A stretch of DNA of 64,000 nt from Melanocharis versteri (lineage: Eukaryota; Chordata; Aves; Passeriformes; Melanocharitidae): contig VZTG01010075.1 of the NCBI GenBank assembly GCA_013397845.1, forward strand, positions 310,001-374,000. The letters are read 5' to 3'. Made by a program: the position numbers and the translations under genes. Every line of letters starts with the position of its first letter. Position 1 is the stretch's first letter. Positions 26,301 through 37,300 of the stretch are shown here, in pieces. Below the pieces are notes generated by a model that searched no databases, was not told where the DNA came from, and saw only the letters and a program-made list of their open reading frames with translations.

Positions 26301-28066
26301 AGGCATGTTTTAGTTTGCTGCTCAGTACAGTTTTCCTGTGGTTTTGTTGTTGTTGCTGAAGAACAATAACAAAAATAGCCATTAGGATCATGAGATAAAA
26401 AGAAGACTTATTTTTTGTCCCTCCTGAGAGACTTATGATGCTTCACCTGGAACAGGATCAGTCTGGCTGTGTACCCAACAAGTGGTCTCTCTGCTGCAAC
26501 TGTGTTTTATTTTAGCAGTGGTGGGTTCCTGCAAAATTGTCTGTGCATGTGTGTACTCTGCAGTGACTTTAAAAGAACAAAATCAGTTTTTAATTCCTTC
26601 AGATGTCTAGGTTCTGACTTTTAGTTTGGCACCTGCAATCCTGTACTGTTGTTCTCTCAGCCTAGAGAGAATATTTCTAGCAATAAGTTTTCAAGTTCCT
26701 TTACTGGGTTTTTTTTCAATGTAGTCTAGTACTTCCCCCAGAGGAGAGATTTTCCATTTTCTTTTGCCATTTTTGTTCACTCTATGTGACAAATATGATA
26801 GGATCCAATAAGTGAAGTCTTGTGATCGTGTTTCCCCACCCCTTGCTCAACCTCCTACATTTGCACAGCTGTAGATGCTTATAACTGCCGGACAGCCCAC
26901 CTCTTGCTCCATTCATCCTTTCATCCATTTCATCCTTGTTTACCTCCTGGACAAATAATGGCCTCTGATTCCCCTTATAGCATTTATTCCCCCTCTCAGT
27001 CAGGTCCCCTGAATCATCTTTGAGGACAGAATATTAAGACTGGACATGCTTGCAAGTTTATATTTAAGCCATTTTAGAAACCATTGTGTTTGAATTTTCC
27101 TGCATCTGTTACTGCTAGTAGTCTTTAACCTTCTTTTAACTTCTTCATTTTGCTAAGAAAGTTGGAAGTTTTTCTCTTCCAAGTTTGAAGGGCTTCACCC
27201 CCTTTTCTATACTCTTTTTTTTCATTCTTTCTTTTTTTTTGATATTGAGAAGGAGGTAAAAGAGAACCAGAAAACAACTCTTTAAAGTTTTGAGTGCCCT
27301 CTCCACCCCTCCAAAGAATCTGAGAGCCCAGAGAGACAGCTGTGTTATTTCTGTGGAGATTTGTTTTCCATTTGATCAGGCTAAGATCAGTCAGGGAGAG
27401 CAAAAGGTGTTTGAGAAGTAACCCAAAATTTAAACCATGCTTTTATGTGAGCTTTATTTTTTTTCTTTGAGGATTTATTTTCTTTAATATTATGAAGGAC
27501 CAATAGTGCTGTCAACTATAGAAGATTAGATCTTGTAGTGCAATGTGCCAAGTTTTATAGGATCAGGCAGGGCACGGTGAGGATTTTTCTGGTCGCATTT
27601 TATCTTCATAAATTCATAGCATCAGCTTTCTGTGCTTGGCTTGAGCAATGAGGGCTCACAGTTTCCATTGCATTCTCTCCAGTAGCAGAACAGTCTACCC
27701 CTTCAGTATCCTTCTGCTTCCCAGCTCACAATTTCAGGTGAAAGACAAGTTCTTGAAAAACTCTGTGATCTCTATTGGTTGTCTTTACTGGAATTCAACA
27801 CCAATGATTTGCCAACTTTCGTTTTGTTCAGTTATGGAAAAGCAAAATTGGTTCCAGGTTCAATGTGATAACATTTCATGCTGGGAAATAATGCAAATTT
27901 GATCAATACCACCTTAAAGGAAACTTGTCCTGATACAGTAGACTGGCTTCTACTGGTTTCACCGAAGATTTGAAAACCAGAAAAGTTCAAACGTAATACT
28001 TATAGAATCTGGGCACAGGACTGTGTCAGTAGATTGGTGGCATGCTATGTGTTATGGCATGATGAT
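20395..28066. other. Unannotated AT-rich non-coding stretch
   Basis: No gene or repeat family was recognised. Small items: a GC-richer patch at about 20,760-20,900; an imperfect 13-base inverted repeat (TTTTGTTGTTGTT and AACAATAACAAAA) at about 26,341-26,373; pyrimidine tracts near 27,220. A possible exon at 24,481-24,531 is listed separately. Confidence 0.45.
24481..24531 (+). other. Candidate 51-nt exon (splice signals only)
   Basis: A pyrimidine-rich acceptor (TTTGTCTTCTCTTTATTGCAG) precedes 51 bases that end at the donor CCT|GTGAGT. The length is a multiple of three. Two of the three plus-strand frames are open, one reading PSSNCETGTYSRFRNTP and the other QVATAKQEHIAASEIH. Two CpGs lie inside the segment although the surroundings are CpG-poor. 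Neither peptide was recognised. Introns contain many pseudo-exons of this quality, so this is only a candidate. Confidence 0.15.
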
Positions 28067-28661
28067 ATTCCTGTAGTGGGTTGACCCTAACTGGATGCCA
28101 GGACTGGGGAGAGAAAATATAATTGAGGGTTCATGAGTTGGGATAAGAACAGAGCGAGATCGCTCACCAAATACTGTCATGGGCAAAACAGACTAGAATC
28201 AGAGATATTAATTGAATGTATTACTAACAAAATCAGAGCCAGATAATGAGAAGTAAAAACATATCTAAAAAAGAATCTTCCCCCCACCCCTCCCTCCTTC
28301 CCAGCTCTATCTCCTCCCCCAGTGGTGCATATGTTATCAGAATAGGGGTTACAACTCCAGTTCATCACAGGTTTTTGCTGCTGCTGCTGCTGCTNAGCTG
28401 TTCCTTTCATGTGTTCTCACTCTGCACTTCTCAGGCCACAATTACATAGGCACAATAACTTTTTTCCTTCTTAAATATGTTATCACAGAGGTGTTACCAC
28501 AATTTCTCATTGCCCAGCCTTGGCCAGCAGTGTTTCCGTCTTGGAACAGCCTGGGATTGACTCTGCTGCACATGAAGGAGACCTCTGGCAGCTTCTCACA
28601 GAAGCCACCCCTCTAACTCCCCTGCTACCAAAACCAGGCCACACAAACCTAATACAATTCC
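28067..28661 (-). mobile_element. Solo LTR of an avian endogenous retrovirus, with TSD
   Basis: The element runs from TGTAGTGGGTTGACC (28072) to CCTAATACA (28656), about 585 bases, with TG...CA ends. It is flanked on both sides by the same five bases, ATTCC (28067-28071 and 28657-28661). I recognise the sequence as an LTR common in neoavian genomes. Diagnostic blocks include GGGTTGACCC, GGGCAAAACAGACT, the C-rich tract at 28275-28318, TTAAATATGTTATCACAGAGG, and CTGGCAGCTTCTCACAGAAGCCACCCCT. A 5-bp duplication fits an ERVL-type element. On the minus strand a TATTTAA box (about 28,470) precedes a degenerate poly-A signal (AATACA at 28,217-28,222), hence the assigned strand. No internal gag, pol or env sequence adjoins it, so it is a recombination-derived solo LTR. 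The internal trinucleotide run and the N are annotated separately. Confidence 0.85.
28376..28394. repeat. (TGC)6 trinucleotide run inside the LTR, followed by an N
   Basis: Six copies of TGC (CAG on the other strand) are followed directly by the only ambiguous base in the window, N at 28395. The repeat appears to be a local expansion inside the LTR. The N probably marks unresolved repeat length or a polymorphism in the assembly. Confidence 0.85.
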
Positions 28662-30374
28662 TAATCTCAGCTCAGTCCCTCTCTGTTATAAAGATAACAC
28701 AAAAATAAAAATTATAGAAGAAGAAAGGATGAAAATGCACCAGATGCTCATGGTGTGGTAAGAAGAGACTGGAATGGCCTGATATTTTTCAGTTAGAATC
28801 TGGTGTTCTGGAAATACTTGATATGCTGGTGAAGGAGGAGCACATTCATCCTTTTTGTATGGAAGAGATCCTTGAGTTTACTGGATCCAATCAGCTTCAT
28901 GATCTAAGGGATTTCTGCTTCCTGGTCCACAGGAGCCGAATCTGGTGGCCTTGGGGATGGGTTTGCTTTAGCTCCTGGAGGAAAGGAAGGAAAGCCAGAT
29001 GCTTGAACAGGCTGTGGACTGAGCGGACTACAAAGCACAGAACTTATTTTTCTTGTCACAGAACTTATTCTAATCCCAAACTTTTATTTTTCTGCCTTGT
29101 CAAGCAGGCTAGGAGCTAAGTGGTGTTGGAGTGAATGCTGCAATTTCTGTCCTGTGTGTTAGCTGGGATAACCTTAGCACAATGTCCATCATATTACACA
29201 GCTGTCCAGGAGCAGTCATTCCAACATGACCACCAGATTGACCAAACTTCTCGTTGCTGGCAGCGTTCCCCTGGGACAAACCTGTTGCTGTGTTTTGTGG
29301 AGTATAAATCTTCCTTCTCTCTGCCTTCTCACCCTACTTGTCCCCAATGTTCTTTGCAGAAATCAACTTATGGGACTTCTAGATGTTTTCCCATACATGG
29401 AGCATCGTCCACAGAGTCTTGTTTCTGTAAAGGGAGTAGAATGAGGCTAAAATGATGTTGTCTTAATCTATAGGAGTAATCACAAATTAATCATTATATC
29501 AATTAATGGTGTTAAAATTCTATGGGGAGATAGGTTGTAAATGCTGTCCTCTATTTATCATGTAGCCTTCTTTCTTGGAAATGATGTATATTGCTTCGTA
29601 TGGACCTACAAGGTTAGAGTATGGCCTAATGACACCGTAAACTAGAAGGCATCCATGCCTGTAAAATAATGTTCGGTTTCTCAGACATTTGCAAATAATA
29701 AATGGTAACCTCTCACGATGACCCTTCGAGATGCTTTCATCTGTGTTCGACAGAATGGAAATAGATAAAAAACTATGAAAGGACCGAGGAAAGGTTAAAG
29801 AGTGAAATTTGTGAAATCATGTACATCCCTGTTCTATCTTTCTACATCAATGACCTTCCCTATGTCCTTCAAAGCACTCCATAGTAGTTTTACCTGTGTC
29901 TTTAATGTTTCATTCAACATAGTATAAGACCATGGATAATGAAGTTTACACTATACAGGCAGGGTAGCTATTGATTTACACAAGGTATGTCTCATTTATT
30001 AATCTGTAAATACTATGCAAATATATGCCTGACAAGAAATTAAATCAATGCCCGTCACTTCTCTTTTCAGTCTGCATGCTTTCATGAGTATAAATTTGAC
30101 ATTAATATTAGTTTACAGGAATGTACTTGCTGAGAAAGCAATGATTTACACTCATGTGCAAATCACTCGTGAGTGGAGAGTTTCTGAAACCGTTGTGTGT
30201 AACCTGGACCTGCTGTCCCATGAGTGCTGTTTTATAGGTGATCTTAGATCCATTCATTATATTGATTATTAAAGTATAGTGAGGGAAAGGGAAAACTCAC
30301 TTAATTTTTAAGATGTTGTGGATGTTCTCTACCTGAAAGGTAGAAGAATTAAACATGAGGGTTGGGCAGAAAAC
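28662..30374. other. Unannotated stretch right of the LTR
   Basis: No gene was recognised. A short tandem of CACAGAACTTATT occurs at about 29,036-29,072. Two overlapping plus-strand frames near 29,135-29,455 and one of 98 codons at 28,823-29,119 have no recognisable similarity. No retroviral internal sequence follows the LTR. Confidence 0.45.
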
Positions 30375-31300
30375 ATGCTGAACAGGGAGCTTTGGCTGGA
30401 ACTCAGGGACAAAATGAGAGTTTGTGACCTTTGGGAGAAGAGGCAGGAAACTCAGGAGGACTACAAGGTTGTCATGAGGTTATGTGGGAAGAAAAATAGA
30501 AGGGTCAAAGCCCAACTAGAACTTAATCTGGCCTCTGCTGTAAAAGACAATAAATAATGTCTTATTAATAAATAAGAAATATATCAGCAACAGAAGGAGC
30601 AGTAAGGAATATCTCTGTCTTTGCATGAGGGGGGAAACACAGTGACAAAGGATGAGAAAAAGGCTGGGGTACTTAATGCCTTCTTTGCCTCAGTCTTTAA
30701 TAGTAAGGGGCCTCTGAGCTGGAAGACAGGGATGGGGAGCAGAAGGAAGCCCCCATGATCCACATGGAAATGGTCAGTGACCTGCTACACCACCTAAACA
30801 CAAAGAAGTCTGTGGGGCTGGTTGGCATCCACCCAAAGGCACTGAGGAAGCTGACAGAAGTTCTCACTTAGCCACTTTCCATCATTTACCAGCAATCCTG
30901 GTTAACTGGGGAGGTTCCAAGTGATTGGAGGTTAGACAGTGTGACGCCCACCCATAAGGTGGTTTGGAAGAAGCATTCAAGGAGCTACAAACCTGTCAGC
31001 CCGACCTTGGTGCTGGGGAAGGATTTGGAGCAGATCATTCTGGGCGCCATCACGTGGCGTGTACAGAACAACCAGGGCATCAGGGATAACCAGCATGAGT
31101 TCATGAAAGACAGGTCCTTCTTTACTTGCTTCATCTCCTTCTATGACAAGCTGACTTGCTTAGTGGATGAGGGAAAGGCTATGGATGTTGCCTACCCGGA
31201 TTTTAGTAAAGCCTTTAACACCATTTCCCAGAGCATTCTCCTGGAAGAACTCATGGCTGCTCACGACTTGGACAAGTGCACTGTTGGTGGTGGGAGGCAA
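30375..31300 (+). mobile_element. CR1 LINE fragment: ORF2 linker and start of reverse transcriptase
   Basis: Translation gives CR1 ORF2 protein in order. About 30,378-30,554 encodes the linker after the endonuclease domain (pieces such as MLNRELWLELRDK and VKAQLELNLA), ending in a stop. About 30,660-30,940 carries further linker sequence with frameshifts. 30,941-31,290 encodes the fingers and early palm of the reverse transcriptase, with SYKPVSPTLVLGKDLEQII, the NQGIRDNQHEF block, and motif A as YPDFSKAFNTIS with its catalytic Asp kept. The element stops there: the palm motif C (the FADD-type box), thumb, 3' UTR and octamer tail are all missing. Multiple frameshifts and stops make it dead. 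CR1 copies are usually 5'-truncated with an intact 3' end, so this 3'-truncated state implies a later deletion or rearrangement. Confidence 0.85.
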
Positions 31301-34300
31301 ACATCTATAAAGAATTCCAGAAAAAAAATATTTGAGGCGTTCTTTGCTCTTTGCTGGATAGCTTTGTGCATTTCAGCGTTTTCAGAATACCTGATAATTT
31401 CTTGGTATAGAGTGGGACACTGAGAATCAATGGCCTATGTCTGAATAACTATTTTGATGGTAGTATTTATAGCTCTTACTTACTGATACATTAGGGAACA
31501 GACATTTTTCATATCTGAACATGTTTGAGCTTGAGCATGATCTGATACCTTTTGTGAGAAAATTAATGGCTTTTTTTTAGATGGTTGTATATAATAGAAT
31601 ATCTGCTAAAGGAAGGCATTGAGTCATGTGATAGAAACACCATGGACAAATTCAAGATACTCATTCTTAAGAAATGTATGGTTTTATTTCTGTAAGTTTT
31701 TTTTTCCTTTCATTTTAAAATCAGGTTTTTACCTTAGCATCTTTAGGTATTCTGAAACAAGAAAGATTAAAAATTATTGAACTGGAGATTGTGTTCTGAA
31801 CATTTTCTGCATTACTGTGAGATGGAAGTGCCATAAGAAAAAAACCTCAAAATATTTTTAAACCACAGCTTTGAGGACTCCAGAGGTTCAGTTAAGCATT
31901 CAGCATGAATATCTGCAGGTTTGAATCTCAGACTTCCCTAATGCGATGACCTCATTTCTCTGCAAATTGGTCTCTGTACTCAGCTGGTTGTAGGTTAGTT
32001 AAAATCAACCTCTCTCTGCTAAGAGTCGTCCTTCAAAAATTCCTTTAGAAGTTTTCACACTGAATACATTTCCATCTGTCAGTTCACATGAACCCATCCC
32101 CATCTTCCAGGAACAAAAAAAAATCTGAACTTACTGTTGATGGAGTTTCATGACTCATTGAAGCCCAGAGCTATGTGAAACTGGCTTTAATTTCTAAAAA
32201 TCAATAATGCGTTTAAGCTGTATGTGCCTCTGATAGTCTTACCCCAGTGAAGAAGCAAATGTACTCAGTATAACAGGTGAAAATAGATTTTCATTCAATT
32301 TTAGGCTGAAGTACTGTTTCTGAATATAGCTCTGATAACAAAGCTCAGTTGTTGGGTTTAAGTGAAACAATTATGTAATACATTGCAGGCAGCTGAGCCT
32401 GCTGCAATGGAAGAGAAAGACAAAACCCTTTTGGCAGGGTTTTCAAAATAAAAATTAAGACCTTCTGGAGGTGAATCACTTCCTGATGGGCTGATAATGC
32501 TATGAAATCTGTTTGTTTTAAATATCACTGGTGATATATGGAGCCCATTGTATGCCACAGTCATTTGATGGTGCGTGATTCACAACAAAATTTCCTTCCC
32601 ACTGCAAGCCTTTTGTGCCAGTCGGAGAAAAGAAACAACAATCCATCCCTGGGTCTGTATTGTCCTATTTAGACCACTTTGGAAAGCTACAAAATGTCCT
32701 GGATAATACAGCTTGAATGATAGGTTTTCATAGCTTTTTTTCCCATATTGTGAGCTTCTTATGCAAACCCAGTATAAAAAAATAAACATATCTATGTTAT
32801 TGATATTCTACCATCCCTGCAATGAAAAATACAGCAAGAAACGTATATATGTCTATAAAAATGTAGCCATGTCACATTTCGGAAGTCTGCATTTGCATTT
32901 TTCATTCCTCAGTTAAACATTGTAGCACATTTTTGCTGTACATTCCTTACTGGTTTCTTAAAACAGTGAGAATTACCATCCCTGTGGGTTGCATTCATAG
33001 AATGACTTTGTGCTTGGCTATCTCCGCAGTAGTTTTCAACCCTTGGTTATACCTCCCTTAAACCATCCTTCTTGCTTTGATACCAAAGAGAGCTTCCAAT
33101 TTGCCACATTTGTCAGTAGTTACTTTTTAGTCTGCCAATAACTTTAACACTTTTAATTGATTTACCACTGATTCTTCATTACCAGAGGAGCGATAAAAGA
33201 TCACGAGTGCACTGTACAAGTGAGTTGTGCCTCTCCTCTAGATTCTCCTGTAGAATCACCTCTAGACATTTTAGAGGATCTCAGTCTGTCTGCAATGTGT
33301 ACTTTTGGTAATTAGAACAAGAATAAGGCTAACAGCAAAATCTTGTGATACAACATCAAAGCATCACTTTTCTGAGGTATTTTTTAGGATATGTTTTAAT
33401 TCTTCAGGCTAAGTGACATGATGTAATTGAAGAAAGAGTAAAAAAAGAATGAAGCTAAGCACTGTATTGTTGTTTTTAAAATGATGTTTGACTTTGTCTA
33501 ATCTCCAGATGTCACAAAAAGAACAATGCTGATATAGCAAGAGAGAACTTGTACTTGCTATAGGGAAGATGATAAACAGTTTTAACTTGAGTCCTGTGAA
33601 TATATGTTTGCATAGGAGTCATGGAAATTCAGAACCTGCTGGAAGAGTCAGAATATAAAGCTGGTTTGGAGCAGAGTTAATTTCATTACTCCATTAATCT
33701 TACTTCTGAGCTTGTTTAAAAGAAGCAGACTTGCAAATGACTTTGAGTTCTGCAGGAAGATAATTTTAATTTTATGGGATACTTTTACTCAGAAGTAGGC
33801 GTTTGGCAGATGAAAGCATATGGTGTTGGAATTCTCCCTGTCTGTCATGAGGACTGGATGATGCCAGCACACTCTCCTGCCTTCAAATGTTATGGCACTT
33901 TGTAGAGTTTCTGCCTATTAATAATGCACTTTCTTAGAGAAGAACTCACTACAAGAACCAGATACTGTGAAAATCTTGTTACTGGATCACAATGACATTA
34001 ATAACTACTCAGCAATACTCACCAGCCTCTATTAGCCACTAATGCTCAAGAATTGTCACAAATATTAACCACTTTCTCAGGGACCTCTGAAAGCACACAA
34101 TCAAGAGCTATATGTAATATTATGTACACAAAATATCAAAGATACTTCCTTTAGGATTCTAAAATCTACCTTGCAACAAACCAGAAAACAGAGCTGTGTC
34201 TCTTCAAAAGCTTCAGACTTCCTGAGTTTCAAAGACTATGAAGGGTTTTGGCATCAGTTCCCCATCTGTTGCAAGAAGTAGCAATTTTAATCATGAATAT

Positions 34301-37300
34301 ACTTCATGGAGCCTTCAGGTCTGATCATTCAATGACATATTTTGCCTACTGGTTTAATAATATTTTTTTACAGTAGTTAAAACCAAAAACAAACAAAAAG
34401 TTCCTCACAATCATGACCTTGCAATAATATCAGACTTTTTGTTTTCTACTGAAACAGGAAAATGTGGGTAGCTAGTACAGGAGGTATTGTAGCTTACTCA
34501 GATAGAGGGTTGCAAAGCAAATTTATTCTTACTCATATTCTTCGAAAAAGTTGTGTTGGGTAGTTCATTCTGCAGTTCTGTACACTATCTTACTCTCTTC
34601 CAGACGATGTGAAATTCACATAATATAATGGCAAGTTTCTGCTATTCAGTTCCTTCAAATAAACTCAGAGGACTGAGATGCATTAGTGCATCTGAATTAA
34701 TAAAGATAATATTTTATGGATACACTTAATCCTTCATTTATCAATTAAGAATGCTGTGATATCTGTAGTGTGTCCAGTTTAAACTTGGTCTTAAAGAGGA
34801 AATTTTTTTTACTTCTTATAAGGGTATTTAATAATGGTAAACTGATTATGGAGTTATTTTCTCTCTTTTCCAGTTAGCTAAATCTTGCCATTTTTACTAC
34901 TTCTAAAAACTGTAACCAAAGCTGCTCTTGCAGATCCTGCCGTTCATGAGGAGAATTGGTTCCACCTGTACCTTCTAAGTTTTAAAATCAGTATGCATTT
35001 TTTATTATCTGTTCTCTTCTGTGCCAGTAAAACCTTTTGTTTATACCTTTTTTTAGAAATGCTACAGTAAGAGAAATCACTGAGAGTGTGATTTAATTGG
35101 AAACACTACCTGTATATCTAATATCCTGTTGGAAAAGCAACACCTATACCTTTTCCTTGATTCTTAAGGAACATACCACTGTCTGCCACAATGTCTAGTA
35201 GATGGTATATTGTGATTGTCATTAGTTATTTCAGTTGCTGGTATCAGAATGACTTATATAATTATCCAGAAGTACAGAGCCATTCAGTACTTCTAGTAAA
35301 CAGAGAGTATTGAACACATGATAAGTTTCAACAAAATCTGTGAGTTTATCAGTTTCCTTTATGAATTAGAATCACATATCAAAGAATATCAGTGCCATTT
35401 TGTGGGTTTAACACCTATTATTTAAATGGCTCTTACATATTTTGTCTTAAAAACAACTCCAAATGCAAATACACTTAAGAGAAAATGTTAAAAATCTTCT
35501 TTGCTCCTGACATGAGGATTCAGCCACAATGAAAAGCCATCTACCTTCTGGGAGAGAATGAGTTTTTCTGCATTTTTCTCTAACTCCCATTCTCACTTTT
35601 TGTGCCTACTGAAACTGAGGTTGAGTAACAAAGACACCATACACAGCATTCCAGTCATTACTGCTCCTGGTAAAACATTCAAGATTAATTTATGACTATT
35701 TACCTACATACTTCTGTCTTTAGTGATTTTAATTCACCTTTACTCAAGCGAGACCTTTTATTCTGAGGAAATGTCTGTCAGAAGATGTTGGCATAGTTGA
35801 GGAGGGCCATCACAACACCTTCCTGCGACTCCTGAAGCAGTTTGCTCAGTGTTGCATTAGAGCATGCTGTAGCGAGGCAGGAGGTGTTTATGCTGTCTGC
35901 CAACCCCTCAGGTGTCTGTTTTATTAAGGAAGGCCGGTGATACTCAGTTAGCTGAGATGTCGAGAGGCTAAGAGTACAAAATGGCAGGTCACATGTCACC
36001 AGCCAGAAAGATACATTGCTGCCACCTTTGCTGTTTCCTGCACGTGCATATGCACCCGGTGGGTACCAAATAACTACCTCATTAACAGTAATACGTAAGA
36101 GATCAGTAAAAATCTTCAGCAAAAACTCCTGCATATTTTTCAGTTCAGCTTTCCTAAGAATTCAGGAAACGTTTTGTCTTAGAAAAATTGGTACCAAATT
36201 TTCCTCCTTCAGCACTAATTACAATTCTCTGTCAATTCTCTCTCTTTGTCGCCCACCTTCCCTGCATTTTTACCTGACCAGAACCTACACTTGATTAAGA
36301 AAAACAGTACCATTGTATGGCTGCTGATGGTAACTGCTCCTGGTTTAATCATCATTGTTAACTATTTATTTGCTTTGCTCGTCATTCTTTGAGGTTTGTG
36401 GTAAAGTTTTTAGTTACCAAGGAAACAAACTTTTGGTAAAGAAAATAATTATAATGCAAATATTGTCTTTAATGGGAAAGAAGTAGAGCTATTTTGTAAT
36501 TTTTGTAACACAACTAATAGAAAAGGAGAAGTTATGTAATTATAGTCTCCCACTGTATTTCCACACTGGATAAAGTAGCCATGCTAAGTTTCCACCTTTG
36601 TGGAAAACAGATGACTAAGTAAAATGGATTATTTTCCTCTTACAGTGATTTCAGTGGCACTGCTTGCGAAAGATATTTTTAATCAGCATGAGAAAGGGTG
36701 ACAGAATCAAGCAAAAATCTGTAGTGCCATGAAACTATTAGGTCATTTTGCATCTTGAAGAGAGGGGTTCTCCATTCAAGGGAAACTGGATTTTAAATTC
36801 TTTGTGTTATTTATAGTGACTCTTTCCACAGTATGGTATGTTTGAAAAAAATTGCTTGTTTAAAAAATCATTGGGAGTCAGTACACAATCTGGCATAAGT
36901 AACTCCCAATTAAAATAAACAGAACCCTGAGTAGGAGGAAAAAAATTCAAAGAGGAGCAACTTAAAAAATACATTAAATGAAACTTTAAGCAGTCAGATA
37001 CTACTGCAATTAAAATTCCTAACCTGAAATTAACATTCTGCTAAGAGAAATATAGTAATTTAGGAGACCAGATAATTTTTGGTCATATTAATAGTGTCAC
37101 ATGGTCATGAGCCATTCCCTTATCTAATATAGTAACACTCTTGCAATATGGAACACATTTGCCTTTTTAATTACTTAGCTGTTAAAAAAAAATTACACTT
37201 TTATTCCCAGTGGATAGCTAACAAATTGTGACTTTTGCTTTGCTTCATTAGAATTGGGTAAGCGTGACCTTGACATACTTCTTGGAACTTCGTCAAATGC

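Noticed and set aside
28177..28449. Open frames on both strands with poly-Gln or poly-Leu across the TGC repeat
   Set aside because: They lie inside the solo LTR and are produced by the triplet run; non-coding.
29933..29984. Segment with fair acceptor and CAAG|GTATGT donor
   Set aside because: Every frame has a stop within 52 bases and nothing else supports an exon.
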